Source of the DNA: an uncultured Pelagibacteraceae bacterium
GTDB lineage: Bacteria; Pseudomonadota; Alphaproteobacteria; Pelagibacterales; AG-422-B15
Direction: 5' to 3'
Assembly (NCBI GenBank): GCA_902634045.1
Contig: CACPJE010000005.1
Coordinates: forward strand, 1 to 52,169
Length of the DNA stretch: 52,169 bases
Shown: piece by piece, positions 38,799-48,604 of the stretch
How positions within the stretch are numbered: the first letter of the stretch is position 1
Layout of the letters: every line of letters starts with the position of its first letter
Notes under the pieces: model-generated
Database searches by the model: none
What the model was told of the DNA's origin: nothing
The model's input: only the letters and a program-made list of their open reading frames with translations
Made by a program: the position numbers and the translations under genes

Positions 38799-39995
38799 AT
38801 GAAAACAAATAGAAAAATATTATTAATTATTACAGGTGGTATTGCTGCTTACAAATCTCTTGATGTTATTAGAGGATTAAAAGAAAAAAATTGTGACGTA
38901 ACTTGTGTTCTAACTAAATCAGGATCAGAGTTTGTAACTCCCCTTTCTTTAGAAAGTTTGTCAGGCAATAAAGTTTATACTGATCTATTTAATCTTAATG
39001 ATGAACATGAAATGGGTCACATTCAATTATCAAGGTCAGCTGATTTAATATTAGTTGCTCCAGCTACCGCAAACATAATTTCAAAGATTGCTTACGGTAT
39101 AAGTGATGATTTGGCATCGACAATTTTAATGGCCACTAACAAACCTGTACTAGTAGCGCCATCAATGAATGTTCACATGTGGATTAACAATGCTACGCAA
39201 AGAAACATTAATACATTAAAACTAGACGGCATTAACTTAATTGGACCAGATACCGGCTCTATGGCGTGTGGTGAGTATGGAGAAGGTCGTATGAGTGAAC
39301 CTAGTGAAATAATTGAACATACTATCAATTTAATTGAAAAAATTAACTTTGCCCCACTTAAAAATTATTCTGCACTAATAACTTCAGGGCCAACACGTGA
39401 AATGATAGATCCTGTGAGATATATTTCAAATGAATCTTCTGGAAAGCAAGGACATGCAATCGCAAAAGCAATTTTTGATCTAGGTGCCAAAACCACTTTG
39501 ATAAGTGGACCAACTTCTATTCCTAATCCAGTAGGCCCAACAATAGTAAAAGTAAAGACTGCTGCAGAAATGTCAGATGTATGTGAATCATTATTACCTA
39601 CAGATATTGCAGTATGCGCGGCTGCAGTAGGAGATTATAAAATTTCAAATAAAAGTTCTGAAAAAATAAAAAAATCTGGAACTAAAATTTCAATTGAACT
39701 TGAGGAAAATCCAGACATATTATCAAGAATTAGTAAGCGGAACAGTAAAAGACCCAAACTGGTTATTGGTTTTGCTGCAGAAACTGAAAATTTGATCTTT
39801 AATGCTGAGTTAAAGTTAAAAGAGAAGGGCTGTGATTGGATACTTGCAAATGACATTTCGAATGAAAAGGTTATAGGAAAAAATGATAATAAGGTTCATT
39901 TTATCTCTCGTGATGAAAAAATTGAGTGGAACTCCATGTCTAAGATTGATGTCGCAAAAAAGCTTTCAAAAAAAATAGCAAATCATTTTGCTTAA
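38799..39995 (+). CDS. coaBC: Bifunctional phosphopantothenoylcysteine decarboxylase/synthetase CoaBC
   Basis: A 398-residue bifunctional enzyme of coenzyme A synthesis. The FMN-dependent decarboxylase half (about 1-185) shows ITGGIAAYKSLDVIR, APATANIISKIAYGISDDL, APSMNVHMW and the catalytic Cys in GSMACGEYGEGRM. The CTP-dependent ligase half shows ITSGPTREMIDPVRYISNES, CAAAVGDY and GFAAETE. It lies 57 bases after ubiB; a 12-base palindrome ATCTATATAGAT sits at 38753-38764 in that gap. dut follows after 13 bases. Confidence 0.95.
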   Translation: MKTNRKILLIITGGIAAYKSLDVIRGLKEKNCDVTCVLTKSGSEFVTPLSLESLSGNKVYTDLFNLNDEHEMGHIQLSRSADLILVAPATANIISKIAYGISDDLASTILMATNKPVLVAPSMNVHMWINNATQRNINTLKLDGINLIGPDTGSMACGEYGEGRMSEPSEIIEHTINLIEKINFAPLKNYSALITSGPTREMIDPVRYISNESSGKQGHAIAKAIFDLGAKTTLISGPTSIPNPVGPTIVKVKTAAEMSDVCESLLPTDIAVCAAAVGDYKISNKSSEKIKKSGTKISIELEENPDILSRISKRNSKRPKLVIGFAAETENLIFNAELKLKEKGCDWILANDISNEKVIGKNDNKVHFISRDEKIEWNSMSKIDVAKKLSKKIANHFA

Positions 39996-40008
39996 TATTG
40001 TTAATTAA

Positions 40009-40464
40009 GTGAATAAAATTAAATCTGCAGTAGTCTTAATAAAAAAATTATCTAATTTAAAAGATTTTAATATTCCAGCCTATCAATCTGATGAGGCAGC
40101 TGGTGTAGATTTAAGTGCCTCAATTGAACAACCAGTAAAAATTTTACCATGGGAAAGAGAAATAATTCCGTGTGGAATATCACTCTCTATGCCTAGAGGG
40201 CTGGAGGCTCAAATTAGACCGAGATCTGGACTTGCCTTTAAACATGGTATAACCATTCTAAATACTCCTGGAACGATAGACAGTGACTATAGAGGAGAAA
40301 TCAAGATTGTATTAATTAATCTAAGTAAAAAAGAATTTTTAATACAACCAAAAGATAGAATTGCTCAAATGATTTTTTCAGAAGTTACTCAGGTTACTTT
40401 TAAAGAAGTAGATGACCTAGACTCAACAAATCGGGGCATAGATGGATTTGGATCTACAGGTTAA
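40009..40464 (+). CDS. dut: dUTP diphosphatase
   Basis: A 151-residue trimeric dUTPase. The conserved motifs are in order: AGVDLSA, RPRSGLAFKHG, NTPGTIDSDYRGEI, RIAQMIF and the C-terminal arm GFGSTG. It hydrolyses dUTP to dUMP, limiting uracil in DNA. The start is GTG at 40009; an in-frame TAA one codon upstream rules out an earlier start. It closes the ubiE-ubiB-coaBC-dut run and converges on irr. Confidence 0.95.
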   Translation: MNKIKSAVVLIKKLSNLKDFNIPAYQSDEAAGVDLSASIEQPVKILPWEREIIPCGISLSMPRGLEAQIRPRSGLAFKHGITILNTPGTIDSDYRGEIKIVLINLSKKEFLIQPKDRIAQMIFSEVTQVTFKEVDDLDSTNRGIDGFGSTG

Positions 40465-40497
40465 ATTATTTAAAGTTTAACTTATATAAAAGAATTA

Positions 40498-40890
40498 TTA
40501 TTTTTTCAAATGAACTAAGACTTCGATCTTATCTATTTGCTTTCCTTTAGGTGGATTAGGAAGTCCCTTAATTTTTAAATTATTACTAACATCAAAAAGA
40601 ATGCCATCTTCTTTATTATAAAAATGATGATGATCAGACATATTTGTATCAAAATAAATTTTTTCTGAATTAATTGTTAATTTATTGATTAATTTACTTT
40701 TATAAAATTCATGCAATGTATTATAAACTGTAGCAAGAGATATCTTTGAATTTGATTTATTTAGTTTTTTAAATAAATCTTCAGCTGTAATATGTTTGTT
40801 ATGACCATCAAACAGATATTTCGCTACAAGTAACCTTTGGTTAGTAATTTTAAGCGATTTAGATCTTAAAATTTCCTTAATCTTTTCCAT
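40498..40890 (-). CDS. irr: Fur-family regulator, Irr-like
   Basis: A 130-residue Fur-superfamily protein. The winged helix has SLKITNQRLLVAKYLF and ISLATVYNTLHEFYKSKLI. The metal/haem region contains the triple histidine HHH at residues 87-89 in SDHHHFYN. There is no cysteine in the protein, so the Fur structural zinc sites are absent. A His cluster at this point and a location beside fabA are features of rhizobial Irr, which senses haem and represses or activates iron genes. A generic Fur/PerR relative is the alternative. Confidence 0.78.
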   Translation of the reverse strand: MEKIKEILRSKSLKITNQRLLVAKYLFDGHNKHITAEDLFKKLNKSNSKISLATVYNTLHEFYKSKLINKLTINSEKIYFDTNMSDHHHFYNKEDGILFDVSNNLKIKGLPNPPKGKQIDKIEVLVHLKK

Positions 40891-40928
40891 TATTTAGATA
40901 TTTAATAAAAATTAATATATTTTACAAT

Positions 40929-40934
40929 TATAAT
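40929..40934 (+). promoter_or_regulatory. fabA: Candidate fabA -10 element (ATTATAAT, also symmetric)
   Basis: TATAAT inside ATTATAAT lies in the 92-base irr-fabA divergent spacer, 49 bases before the fabA ATG. The octamer is its own reverse complement, so it could serve as a -10 toward irr as well. No clear -35 is visible. A GG-containing AGGA ribosome site precedes fabA by 11 bases. Confidence 0.3.
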
Positions 40935-40982
40935 ACTCTAATCTGATGAAATCTCATTAAAAACAATAGGATAAATTGACCA

Positions 40983-41483
40983 ATGAAATCAAAATCAAGC
41001 TTCACAAAAGAAGAGTTGCTAGAATGTGCTCATGGATCAATGTTTGGAGTTGGAAATGCTCGATTGCCTCTCCCACCAATGCTGATGTTTGATAGAATTA
41101 CGAAAATTACTGATCATGGAGGAAAATTTAACAAAGGTGAAATTATGGCTGAATTTGATATAAATCCTTCACTTTGGTTCTTTGATTGTCACTTTGAAAT
41201 GGATCCAGTTATGCCAGGGTGCCTTGGTTTAGATGCACTGTGGCAACTTGTAGGATTTTATTTAGGTTGGATTGGAGAATCAGGAAGAGGAAGAGCATTA
41301 GGTTCAGGGGCTGTAAAATTTGGAGGAGAAATTTTGAAAGATTCTAAACTTGTCGAATATCATATTGACATGAAAAAAGTTATCAAAAGAAGTGTAATAG
41401 TTGGGGTAGGTGATGCGACTGTAAAGGTTGATGGTAAAGAAATATATCAAGCTGAAAATTTAAAGGTAGGTTTAATAAAATAA
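40983..41483 (+). CDS. fabA: 3-hydroxydecanoyl-ACP dehydratase/isomerase FabA
   Basis: A 166-residue hot-dog-fold enzyme. Catalytic His70 in [23 protein letters not shown] and Asp84 fall at the same numbers as in E. coli FabA. It dehydrates 3-hydroxydecanoyl-ACP and isomerises trans-2- to cis-3-decenoyl-ACP, the anaerobic branch point to unsaturated fatty acids. Its stop overlaps the fabB start in TAATG. Confidence 0.96.
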   Translation: MKSKSSFTKEELLECAHGSMFGVGNARLPLPPMLMFDRITKITDHGGKFNKGEIMAEFDINPSLWFFDCHFEMDPVMPGCLGLDALWQLVGFYLGWIGESGRGRALGSGAVKFGGEILKDSKLVEYHIDMKKVIKRSVIVGVGDATVKVDGKEIYQAENLKVGLIK

Positions 41484-42688
41484 TGAATAGAGTCGTTGTC
41501 ACTGGAATTGGAATAGTATCACCACTAGGTAATAATAAAGATGAAGTTACTAGGTCATTATATGATACAAAGTCAGGCATATCTTTTGATGAATCTTATC
41601 AAAAAATGGGCTTTAGAAGTCAAGTTAGTGGTCAAATTAAAATAAATTTAGAAGATACTATAGATAGAAAATACTTAAGATTTATGGGAGATGGAGCAAG
41701 TTACAATTATCTTGCTATGCAGGAAGCAATCAAAGATGCAAAATTAAGTGAAGAAGATATATCTAATCCGGAAACTGGATTAATTATGGGTTCGGGTGGT
41801 CCATCAACAAAAAGTCTCTTGAGAGCTTTTGATATTACAAGAGAAAAGGGTCCCAAAAAAATTGGACCAACAAGTGTTCCAAAAGTAATGTGCAGCACAA
41901 ACTCAGCTACTTTATCAACTTATTTTAAAATCAAAGGAGTTAATTATTCAATTAGTTCAGCATGTTCTACAAGTGCACATTGTATAGGAAATGCTTATGA
42001 GCTAATCCAGCTAGGAAAACAAAAAAGAATATTTGCTGGTGGTGGTGAGGAGCTAGATTGGACATTGTCTGCTCTTTTTGATGCAATGACTGCTTTATCT
42101 TCTAAATATAATGATAATCCTACTTCGGCATCCCGTGCTTTTGATAAAAATAGAGACGGATTTGTAATCTCTGGTGGAGGTGGGGCTCTTGTATTGGAAG
42201 AATTAGATTTAGCATTGAGTAGAAAAGCTAAAATTTATGCAGAGATTGTTGGGTATGGAGCGACATCTGATGGATATGATATGGTGCAGCCATCAGGTGA
42301 AGGTGCTCAAAGATGCATGGAAATGGCTATAAAAGATATTGGTATGATTGATTATATTAATGCGCATGGAACTTCTACACCCGTTGGAGATGTAGCTGAA
42401 TTAGACGCTATAAAAAAAGTATTTAGTTCAAATATTCCTCATATTAGCTCGACCAAATCATTGAGTGGTCACTCTCTTGGAGCAGCTGGTGTGCATGAAT
42501 CGATTTATACTTTACTGATGATGGATAATAATTTTATATGTGAATCTGCCAATATTGAAGATCTAGATGAAAAAGCAAAAAATATGAATATTGTGAAAGA
42601 ACGAATAGATAAAAATTTTAAAACAGCAATGAGTAATAGTTTCGGTTTTGGTGGAACTAATGCTTCCTTAGTGTTTAAAAAAGTATAA
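41483..42688 (+). CDS. fabB: Beta-ketoacyl-ACP synthase I FabB
   Basis: A 401-residue condensing enzyme. The active triad is Cys161 ([12 protein letters not shown]), His295 ([11 protein letters not shown]) and His330 ([11 protein letters not shown]), with Lys325 nearby. It elongates the cis-3-decenoyl-ACP made by FabA. Coupling by TAATG to fabA and the three-base gap to fabI indicate one operon. Confidence 0.96.
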   Translation: MNRVVVTGIGIVSPLGNNKDEVTRSLYDTKSGISFDESYQKMGFRSQVSGQIKINLEDTIDRKYLRFMGDGASYNYLAMQEAIKDAKLSEEDISNPETGLIMGSGGPSTKSLLRAFDITREKGPKKIGPTSVPKVMCSTNSATLSTYFKIKGVNYSISSACSTSAHCIGNAYELIQLGKQKRIFAGGGEELDWTLSALFDAMTALSSKYNDNPTSASRAFDKNRDGFVISGGGGALVLEELDLALSRKAKIYAEIVGYGATSDGYDMVQPSGEGAQRCMEMAIKDIGMIDYINAHGTSTPVGDVAELDAIKKVFSSNIPHISSTKSLSGHSLGAAGVHESIYTLLMMDNNFICESANIEDLDEKAKNMNIVKERIDKNFKTAMSNSFGFGGTNASLVFKKV

Positions 42689-42691
42689 CTA

Positions 42692-43471
42692 ATGGGATAT
42701 TTAAAAAATAAAAGAGGTGTCATAATGGGGGTAGCTAATGATCATTCAATAGCTTGGGGCATAGCTAAAAAGCTATCTGAAGAAGGTGCTGAATTATGCT
42801 TTACCTACCAAGGTGATTCTCTTCTTAGAAGAGTAAGGCCCTTAGCAGAGTCAATAAATAATAATTTTTTAATTGAATGTGATGTTTTAAAAAAAGAATC
42901 AATAGAAACTACATTTAAAGAGATAAATAACAAGTGGGATACTATTGATTTTATTCTCCATTCAATAGCATTTTCTGATAAAGAGGAATTGAAAGGAAAA
43001 TATATTAAAACCTCTCGAGATAATTTTATTCAAACAATGTTAATTTCATGCTTTTCATTTACTGAAATAGCCAATGAAGCTCAAAAAATGATGAATAATG
43101 GTGGATCTATGTTAACTCTAACTTATGATGGATCTCAAAAATTTATTCCAAATTATAATGTTATGGGCGTAGCTAAAGCTGCACTCGAATCTAGTGTAAG
43201 ATACATTGCTGCCGATTTAGGCGAATTAGGTATTAGGGTTAACGCATTATCAGCCGGCCCTATGAAAACATTAGCTATGGCAGGAATTTCTGGTGGGAAA
43301 AATATGATGAAATGGTCAGAAAAAAATTCATTAATGTTTAGAAATATTTCATTGGATGATGTTGGTAAATCAGGTCTTTATTTACTAAGTGACCTGTCTT
43401 CAGGCGTTACAGGTGAAATACATTATGTTGATTGTGGTTACAATAAAGTTGGTGTCCCTAGAGAAATTTAA
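42692..43471 (+). CDS. fabI: Enoyl-ACP reductase (NADH) FabI
   Basis: A 259-residue reductase. GVIMGVANDHSIAWGIAK is the FabI cofactor loop; Tyr145 and Tyr155 with Lys162 (Y-x6-K) form the active site, the usual triclosan target. I kept the ATG at 42692: an internal ATG at 42725 has a good AGAGG site but would delete the first beta strand KRGVI. Its TAA lies in a TTAA shared with the purF stop. Confidence 0.95.
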   Translation: MGYLKNKRGVIMGVANDHSIAWGIAKKLSEEGAELCFTYQGDSLLRRVRPLAESINNNFLIECDVLKKESIETTFKEINNKWDTIDFILHSIAFSDKEELKGKYIKTSRDNFIQTMLISCFSFTEIANEAQKMMNNGGSMLTLTYDGSQKFIPNYNVMGVAKAALESSVRYIAADLGELGIRVNALSAGPMKTLAMAGISGGKNMMKWSEKNSLMFRNISLDDVGKSGLYLLSDLSSGVTGEIHYVDCGYNKVGVPREI

Positions 43472-44919
43472 TTTTTCTCAGACAATAAGGAGTATTGTTT
43501 TGCTGTATTGCCTTCATCTCTATCTAATAGTGAAGTGGGATAGTCACCTGTAAAACAATGATCAGTAAATTGAGGGTTATTATTATCTCTTTTTTCATAC
43601 CCCATAGCTTTATAAGTGCCATCTAGTGATAGATAAAAGAGTGATTTCGATCCTACGATAGAATTTACCTCCTCAATACTATGCTTTGATGATATCAATT
43701 CATTGTAGTCTGGAGTATCAATTCCATAAAAATCAGGATTAGTTATTGGGGGACAAGCGATCCCAATATGGACCTCTTTAGCGCCAGCATCATACATCAT
43801 CTTAACAATCTTTTTAGCTGTTGTGCCTCGAACAATAGAGTCATCAATTAAAACAACTCTCTTTCCTTCAATATATGATAAATTTGCATTATGTTTTAGT
43901 TTAACGCCAAACTGCCGAATATTTTGAGCAGGCTCTATAAAAGTCCTTCCTACATAATGGTTTCTAATAATTCCAAGTTCAAAAGGTATTTTAGATTTTT
44001 GCGAATATCCTAATGCTGCAGGGACCCCTGAATCTGGAACAGGTATAACAACATCAACATCAATTGTATTTTCTTTTGCCAGTTGTTCTCCTAATTTTTT
44101 TCTGTAAGAATAAACTGTTTTTCCCCCAATTATGCTATCGGGTCGAGAAAAATAAATTCTCTCAAATATACATGGTCTTTCTAAAACTTTAGGAAATGGT
44201 TTAATGCTCTCTAAACCATCTTCAGAAATGATAATAATTTCTCCATTTTCAACATCCCTTACATACTTAGCGCCAATAATATCCAACGCACATGTTTCTG
44301 ATGCTAGAACTGGAGCACCGTTTAAATCTCCAAGAACTAATGGTCTTATACCGAATGGGTCTCTAACACCTATTAACTTCTTATTAGTCAAAATAACTAA
44401 AGAATAAGCACCTTGAATTTGAAAAAGAGCATCAATTATCTTATCGACCATTCTGTCTCTTTTTGATTTTGCAACTAGTTGCAATATAGTTTCAGTATCT
44501 GATGTAGATTGAAAAATGGCTCCTTGATTTACTAGAGATTCTCTTAGTATAGATGCATTAGTTAAGTTTCCATTATGTGCACATGCAAAACCTCCTGAAG
44601 ATAAATCAGCATAAAGAGGTTGTATATTTCTTGAAATAGAATCTCCTGTTGTTGAGTATCTTACATGACCAATAGCATTTCTTCCTTTCAAGCGATCTAT
44701 AATTTCAGGTTTATTAAAATTATCTCCTACTAGACCAGTTCTTCTAACGCCATGAAATCCATTTCCATCAAAAGTTACGATACCAGCTCCTTCTTGTCCT
44801 CTGTGTTGAAGAGCATGAAGCCCAAGAGTAGTGAGTGTAGATGCATCTGGACTGCCGAAAATTCCAAATACACCACATTCTTCATGAAGTTTATCTTCAG
44901 AAGTATTTAATTTGATCAT
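43468..44919 (-). CDS. purF: Amidophosphoribosyltransferase PurF
   Basis: A 483-residue enzyme for the first step of purine synthesis. A 14-residue propeptide precedes the nucleophile Cys15 in EECGVFGIFG; ALQHRGQEGAG and the PRPP loop VVLIDDSIVRGTT are clear. Compared with the iron-sulfur type of Bacillus subtilis, three of the four cluster cysteines have counterparts (PCIFERIYF, IACPPIT, DHCFTGDYP), but the CxxC partner is Thr, so a normal cluster is doubtful. It follows pnp by 13 bases. Confidence 0.95.
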   Translation of the reverse strand: MIKLNTSEDKLHEECGVFGIFGSPDASTLTTLGLHALQHRGQEGAGIVTFDGNGFHGVRRTGLVGDNFNKPEIIDRLKGRNAIGHVRYSTTGDSISRNIQPLYADLSSGGFACAHNGNLTNASILRESLVNQGAIFQSTSDTETILQLVAKSKRDRMVDKIIDALFQIQGAYSLVILTNKKLIGVRDPFGIRPLVLGDLNGAPVLASETCALDIIGAKYVRDVENGEIIIISEDGLESIKPFPKVLERPCIFERIYFSRPDSIIGGKTVYSYRKKLGEQLAKENTIDVDVVIPVPDSGVPAALGYSQKSKIPFELGIIRNHYVGRTFIEPAQNIRQFGVKLKHNANLSYIEGKRVVLIDDSIVRGTTAKKIVKMMYDAGAKEVHIGIACPPITNPDFYGIDTPDYNELISSKHSIEEVNSIVGSKSLFYLSLDGTYKAMGYEKRDNNNPQFTDHCFTGDYPTSLLDRDEGNTAKQYSLLSEKN

Positions 44920-44932
44920 TTATTTTTAGTAA

Positions 44933-47002
44933 TTAAGCCTCAACGTCTTTTATTGATAATTTTACTTTTCCTTTATCAAATCCAATCACTTTAACTTTTA
45001 CTATATCACCTTCATTAACGACGTCAGTAACTTTATCTACTCTTTCAGCAGATAATTGAGAAATATGGACTAAACCATCTTTTTTCCCAAAGAAGTTAAC
45101 AAAAGCACCAAATTCCATTATTTTAACTACTGTTCCTTCATAGACTTGACCAACTTCAGGCTCTTCGATGATTGAATTAATTAAATCAATCGCAGATTGT
45201 ATTGACTCTTGGTTAGTACCAGCAATTTTTACATTGCCACTATCACTAATATCAATTTTTGCACCTGATTTTTCAATAATATCTTTAATAGTCGATCCAC
45301 CTTTACCTATGATTTCACCAATATTATCACGTTTAACTTTAATCATTTCACTTCTAGGAGTGTAAGGACCTAACTCTTTTCTTGGTGAATCCATGGCTTT
45401 ATTCATTTCGTTTAAGATATGATCTCTGCCTGCTTTTGCTTGATTAAGGGCTTGTTCCATTATTTCATGAGTTATACCAGTAATCTTTATATCCATTTGT
45501 AAAGAAGTAACTCCATCTTTTGTACCTGCAACTTTAAAATCCATGTCTCCCAGGTGATCTTCATCACCTAAAATATCTGACAGAACAGCAAAATCATCCC
45601 CTTCTTTAATCAAACCCATAGCAATCCCTGATACAGAATTCTTAATAGGAACTCCTGCATCCATTAGAGCTAATGAAGAGCCACAAACTGTAGCCATAGA
45701 AGAAGAGCCATTTGATTCTGTGATGTCCGACACTAATCTAATAGTATAGTCAAAGTCATCTTTATTTGGCAAAACTGCTCTTAGCGCTCTCCAAGCAAGC
45801 TTACCATGGCCAATTTCTCTTCGGCCTGTTGCACCCATTCTTCCTACCTCTCCAACAGAATATGGAGGAAAATTATAATGTAACATAAAGTTTTCTTTAT
45901 AAGAACCTTGCAAAGCTTCGATCCTTTGCTCATCTTCTCCAAAACCTAAAGTTGCTACAACAATTGCTTGAGTTTCACCTCTAGTAAAAAGTGCAGACCC
46001 ATGAGTACGAGGTAACCAAGAAACTTCAGACGAGATTTTTCTTACTTCATCTAAAGACCTTCCATCAATCCTCTTTTTATCTTCCAATATTTGAGATCTA
46101 ACAATTCCTTTCTCGATTTTTTTAAAATAACCCATAACTTCATTCATATTAAACTCTGAGTTATCTAAATATGCTGCTTCGATCTTAGATTTAATTTCAT
46201 TTAGAGAATTGTGCCTTTCCATCTTATCAACGATAGAATAGCTTTTCTTTATATCTTCTGAATATTCTTCTCTAAGACTATTCAATAAATCACTGTTCTC
46301 AATATATTCGAACTCCCATGGATCCTTAGCACATTCTTCAGCAAGATTAATTATTACTTTGATCACTTCCTGCATAGACTCATGTCCAAACTTAACAGCT
46401 CCAAGCATAACTTCCTCTGATAGTTGGTTAGCTTCCGACTCTACCATTAAAACTGCTGAAGCAGTCCCAGCGACTACTAAGTCTAACTCAGTTTCAGCAT
46501 TCATTTTGGGATTTAAGACGTAATTTTCACCATCATATCCAACTCTGCATCCACCTATTGGGCCCATAAAAGGTATTCCTGACAATGTAAGAGCACTAGA
46601 AGCAGCAATCATTGCTACTACATCTGCATTAGTTTCACCATCATGTGAAAGGACAGTTAAAATTACTTGGGTTTCATTTTTAAATCCTTCAGGAAATAGT
46701 GGTCGAATTGGTCTATCAATTAGTCTTGAAGTAAGTGTTTCAAATTCAGTAGGTCTCGCTTCTCGTTTGAAGAAACCCCCTGGTATCTTACCAGCTGCGT
46801 AATATTTCTCTTGATAACTTACTGTTAATGGAAAAAAATCTTGATCTGTCTTAGGTTCTTTAGCTGCTGTTACGTTTGCCATAACAACTGTGTCACCATA
46901 TCTGACAATAGTTGATGCTGTTGCTTGCTTAGCAACTTTCCCTGTTTCGATAATTAGTTTTTGATCGCCCCATTTGATTTCTCTTATAATAACTTCGTTC
47001 AT
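44933..47002 (-). CDS. pnp: Polyribonucleotide nucleotidyltransferase (PNPase)
   Basis: A 689-residue phosphorolytic 3'-5' exoribonuclease. Two RNase PH domains flank a helical linker; the second has [15 protein letters not shown] and [20 protein letters not shown] domain ([20 protein letters not shown]) and a C-terminal S1 domain ([15 protein letters not shown]) follow. It degrades mRNA, often with RNase E. It lies 40 bases after rpsO, the conserved rpsO-pnp order; I saw no convincing RNase III stem in that gap. Confidence 0.97.
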   Translation of the reverse strand: MNEVIIREIKWGDQKLIIETGKVAKQATASTIVRYGDTVVMANVTAAKEPKTDQDFFPLTVSYQEKYYAAGKIPGGFFKREARPTEFETLTSRLIDRPIRPLFPEGFKNETQVILTVLSHDGETNADVVAMIAASSALTLSGIPFMGPIGGCRVGYDGENYVLNPKMNAETELDLVVAGTASAVLMVESEANQLSEEVMLGAVKFGHESMQEVIKVIINLAEECAKDPWEFEYIENSDLLNSLREEYSEDIKKSYSIVDKMERHNSLNEIKSKIEAAYLDNSEFNMNEVMGYFKKIEKGIVRSQILEDKKRIDGRSLDEVRKISSEVSWLPRTHGSALFTRGETQAIVVATLGFGEDEQRIEALQGSYKENFMLHYNFPPYSVGEVGRMGATGRREIGHGKLAWRALRAVLPNKDDFDYTIRLVSDITESNGSSSMATVCGSSLALMDAGVPIKNSVSGIAMGLIKEGDDFAVLSDILGDEDHLGDMDFKVAGTKDGVTSLQMDIKITGITHEIMEQALNQAKAGRDHILNEMNKAMDSPRKELGPYTPRSEMIKVKRDNIGEIIGKGGSTIKDIIEKSGAKIDISDSGNVKIAGTNQESIQSAIDLINSIIEEPEVGQVYEGTVVKIMEFGAFVNFFGKKDGLVHISQLSAERVDKVTDVVNEGDIVKVKVIGFDKGKVKLSIKDVEA

Positions 47003-47042
47003 ATTCTTTCATTCCTATAAATTTTTCTTTGTTCATAATTAA

Positions 47043-47312
47043 TTATTTTCTTATACCAAGCTTTTCAATTAAGCTGTCATAAGATTCTTTGTTTGTTTTT
47101 TTGATATACGCTAATAGGCTCCTTCTTTGATTAATCATTCTCATTAATCCTGTTCTTGAATGATTATCTTTTTTATGAGACTGAAAATGCTCTGTAAGGT
47201 TGGTTATTCTTTGAGTTAAAATTGCTACCTGCACCTCTGGAGATCCTGTATCACTTTTAGACCTTGAGAATTGATCTATTAGTTCTGTTTTTTTTTCTTT
47301 ATCAATCGACAT
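47043..47312 (-). CDS. rpsO: 30S ribosomal protein S15
   Basis: An 89-residue protein from the ATG at 47312, the standard S15 length; an in-frame GTG directly before it would add one residue. The signature [16 protein letters not shown] and [21 protein letters not shown] is intact. S15 binds the central domain of 16S rRNA. A GGAAAA site precedes the ATG. Confidence 0.95.
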   Translation of the reverse strand: MSIDKEKKTELIDQFSRSKSDTGSPEVQVAILTQRITNLTEHFQSHKKDNHSRTGLMRMINQRRSLLAYIKKTNKESYDSLIEKLGIRK

Positions 47313-47331
47313 CACTTTTTTCCTTTATTAT

Positions 47332-48219
47332 TTAAATATTAAAAACCCTAACTGGTTTTAAATTACCCTTAATTATTTCAGCAATTCCCAAAAATTGATT
47401 TTCTGAAAAAATTGCTAGTGGTTTTAAAAAAACTTTTTTATTACAATAATCAAAAGTTAATCCATTTTTAAATTTCTGACTAAATTCTCTATCAAGTCTG
47501 ACTGCTTGGATGTCGTCCAGTACGTCTTGTATTGAATGCATCAATCTAAAATGATCGCCAATATGTACTAATTCAATGAATTTATCTACTAAAATTATTT
47601 CTTTCTCACTTATTTTTCCTAATTTTGTTCTTCTGAGATAGGAAATATACCCTAGAGTATTCAAATTTTCAGCAATATCACGAGCTAATGACCTAATATA
47701 TGTTCCTGTTGAGCATTCTGCGATGAAAGAAAAAGTTTCTTGGTTAACTTGTCCAGTACACCGCAGATTATATATTTCAATATTTTTCTTCTTTAACTCA
47801 AAATTTATATTACTTCTTGCTAATTTATATGCTCTCTGCCCATTAACTTTAACAGCTGAATATTTTGGTGGCAGTTGATTAATTTGACCTATAAATTTAT
47901 CTAAGCAACTAGAAATTTCATCTTTGTTGGGAATCAATTTTGAAGTCTCAGTAGTTTTGCCTGAAACATCATCAGTATCTTTTGAAGCACCAAATGTAAT
48001 ATTGAATTTATATTCTTTCCTTTTAGAAAAAAATGGTATGCTTTTTGTAGCTTCTCCAATAGCAATACCCAAAATCCCAGATGCAATTGGGTCTAATGTT
48101 CCTGAATGTCCAATTTTTTTAACTTGTATAATTTTTCTAATTGATCGTACTACATCAAATGATGTTTTTCCTTCAGGCTTATCAATAAATATCCAGCCTG
48201 AATGGTTATTAATCTTCAT
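47332..48219 (-). CDS. truB: tRNA pseudouridine-55 synthase TruB
   Basis: A 295-residue enzyme that makes pseudouridine 55 in the T loop of tRNA. The catalytic Asp is in HSGTLDPIASGILGI near residue 43; other motifs are KPEGKTSFDVV, GTYIRSLARDI and YISYLRRTKLG. It overlaps rbfA by 11 bases and is followed by rpsO after 19 bases. Confidence 0.95.
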   Translation of the reverse strand: MKINNHSGWIFIDKPEGKTSFDVVRSIRKIIQVKKIGHSGTLDPIASGILGIAIGEATKSIPFFSKRKEYKFNITFGASKDTDDVSGKTTETSKLIPNKDEISSCLDKFIGQINQLPPKYSAVKVNGQRAYKLARSNINFELKKKNIEIYNLRCTGQVNQETFSFIAECSTGTYIRSLARDIAENLNTLGYISYLRRTKLGKISEKEIILVDKFIELVHIGDHFRLMHSIQDVLDDIQAVRLDREFSQKFKNGLTFDYCNKKVFLKPLAIFSENQFLGIAEIIKGNLKPVRVFNI

Positions 48220-48604
48220 TATTATTTAAATCATCTTTTATTTTTTTTGTTTCAAGAAGTTTTGATATATGATCATAATTTTCTATACTACGATCGTATT
48301 TAAATATTAATTTAGGCGTAAATTTAAGATCAATTAATTGGTTTACTTCTTTTGATATATAATGTCTACAGATTTCAAGCCTTTGAATAATTTCATCTTT
48401 CTCTATAGCTTCGTGTGTGTTCACATAAATATATGCAATTCTTAAATCAGAACTCATTTCAATTGAGGCGACACTAAGTGGAAAATTAAAATTAGGATTT
48501 AAAGGAAGTTCATTTCTTAAAAGTACTTCACTTACAGCTTTTTTAACAATTTCGGCTACTCTTAAATATCTACTCGATTTTTGTTTAGTTCTTTTTAATA
48601 TCAC
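48209..48604 (-). CDS. rbfA: 30S ribosome-binding factor RbfA
   Basis: A 131-residue KH-like 30S maturation factor. The start SRYLRVAEIVKKAVSEVLLR, the central VASIEMSSDLRIAYIYVN and LKFTPKLIFKYDRSIE match RbfA. It overlaps the infB stop by four bases (ATGA) and truB by 11, so translation is coupled along the operon. Confidence 0.93.
   Translation of the reverse strand: MILKRTKQKSSRYLRVAEIVKKAVSEVLLRNELPLNPNFNFPLSVASIEMSSDLRIAYIYVNTHEAIEKDEIIQRLEICRHYISKEVNQLIDLKFTPKLIFKYDRSIENYDHISKLLETKKIKDDLNNNED

Noticed and set aside
40473-40483. AAGTTTAACTT dyad between dut and irr as a bidirectional terminator
   Set aside because: Five-base AT-rich arms are too weak for a stable terminator.
47924-48229. 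101-codon plus-strand frame over truB
   Set aside because: Antisense shadow of truB without its own features.
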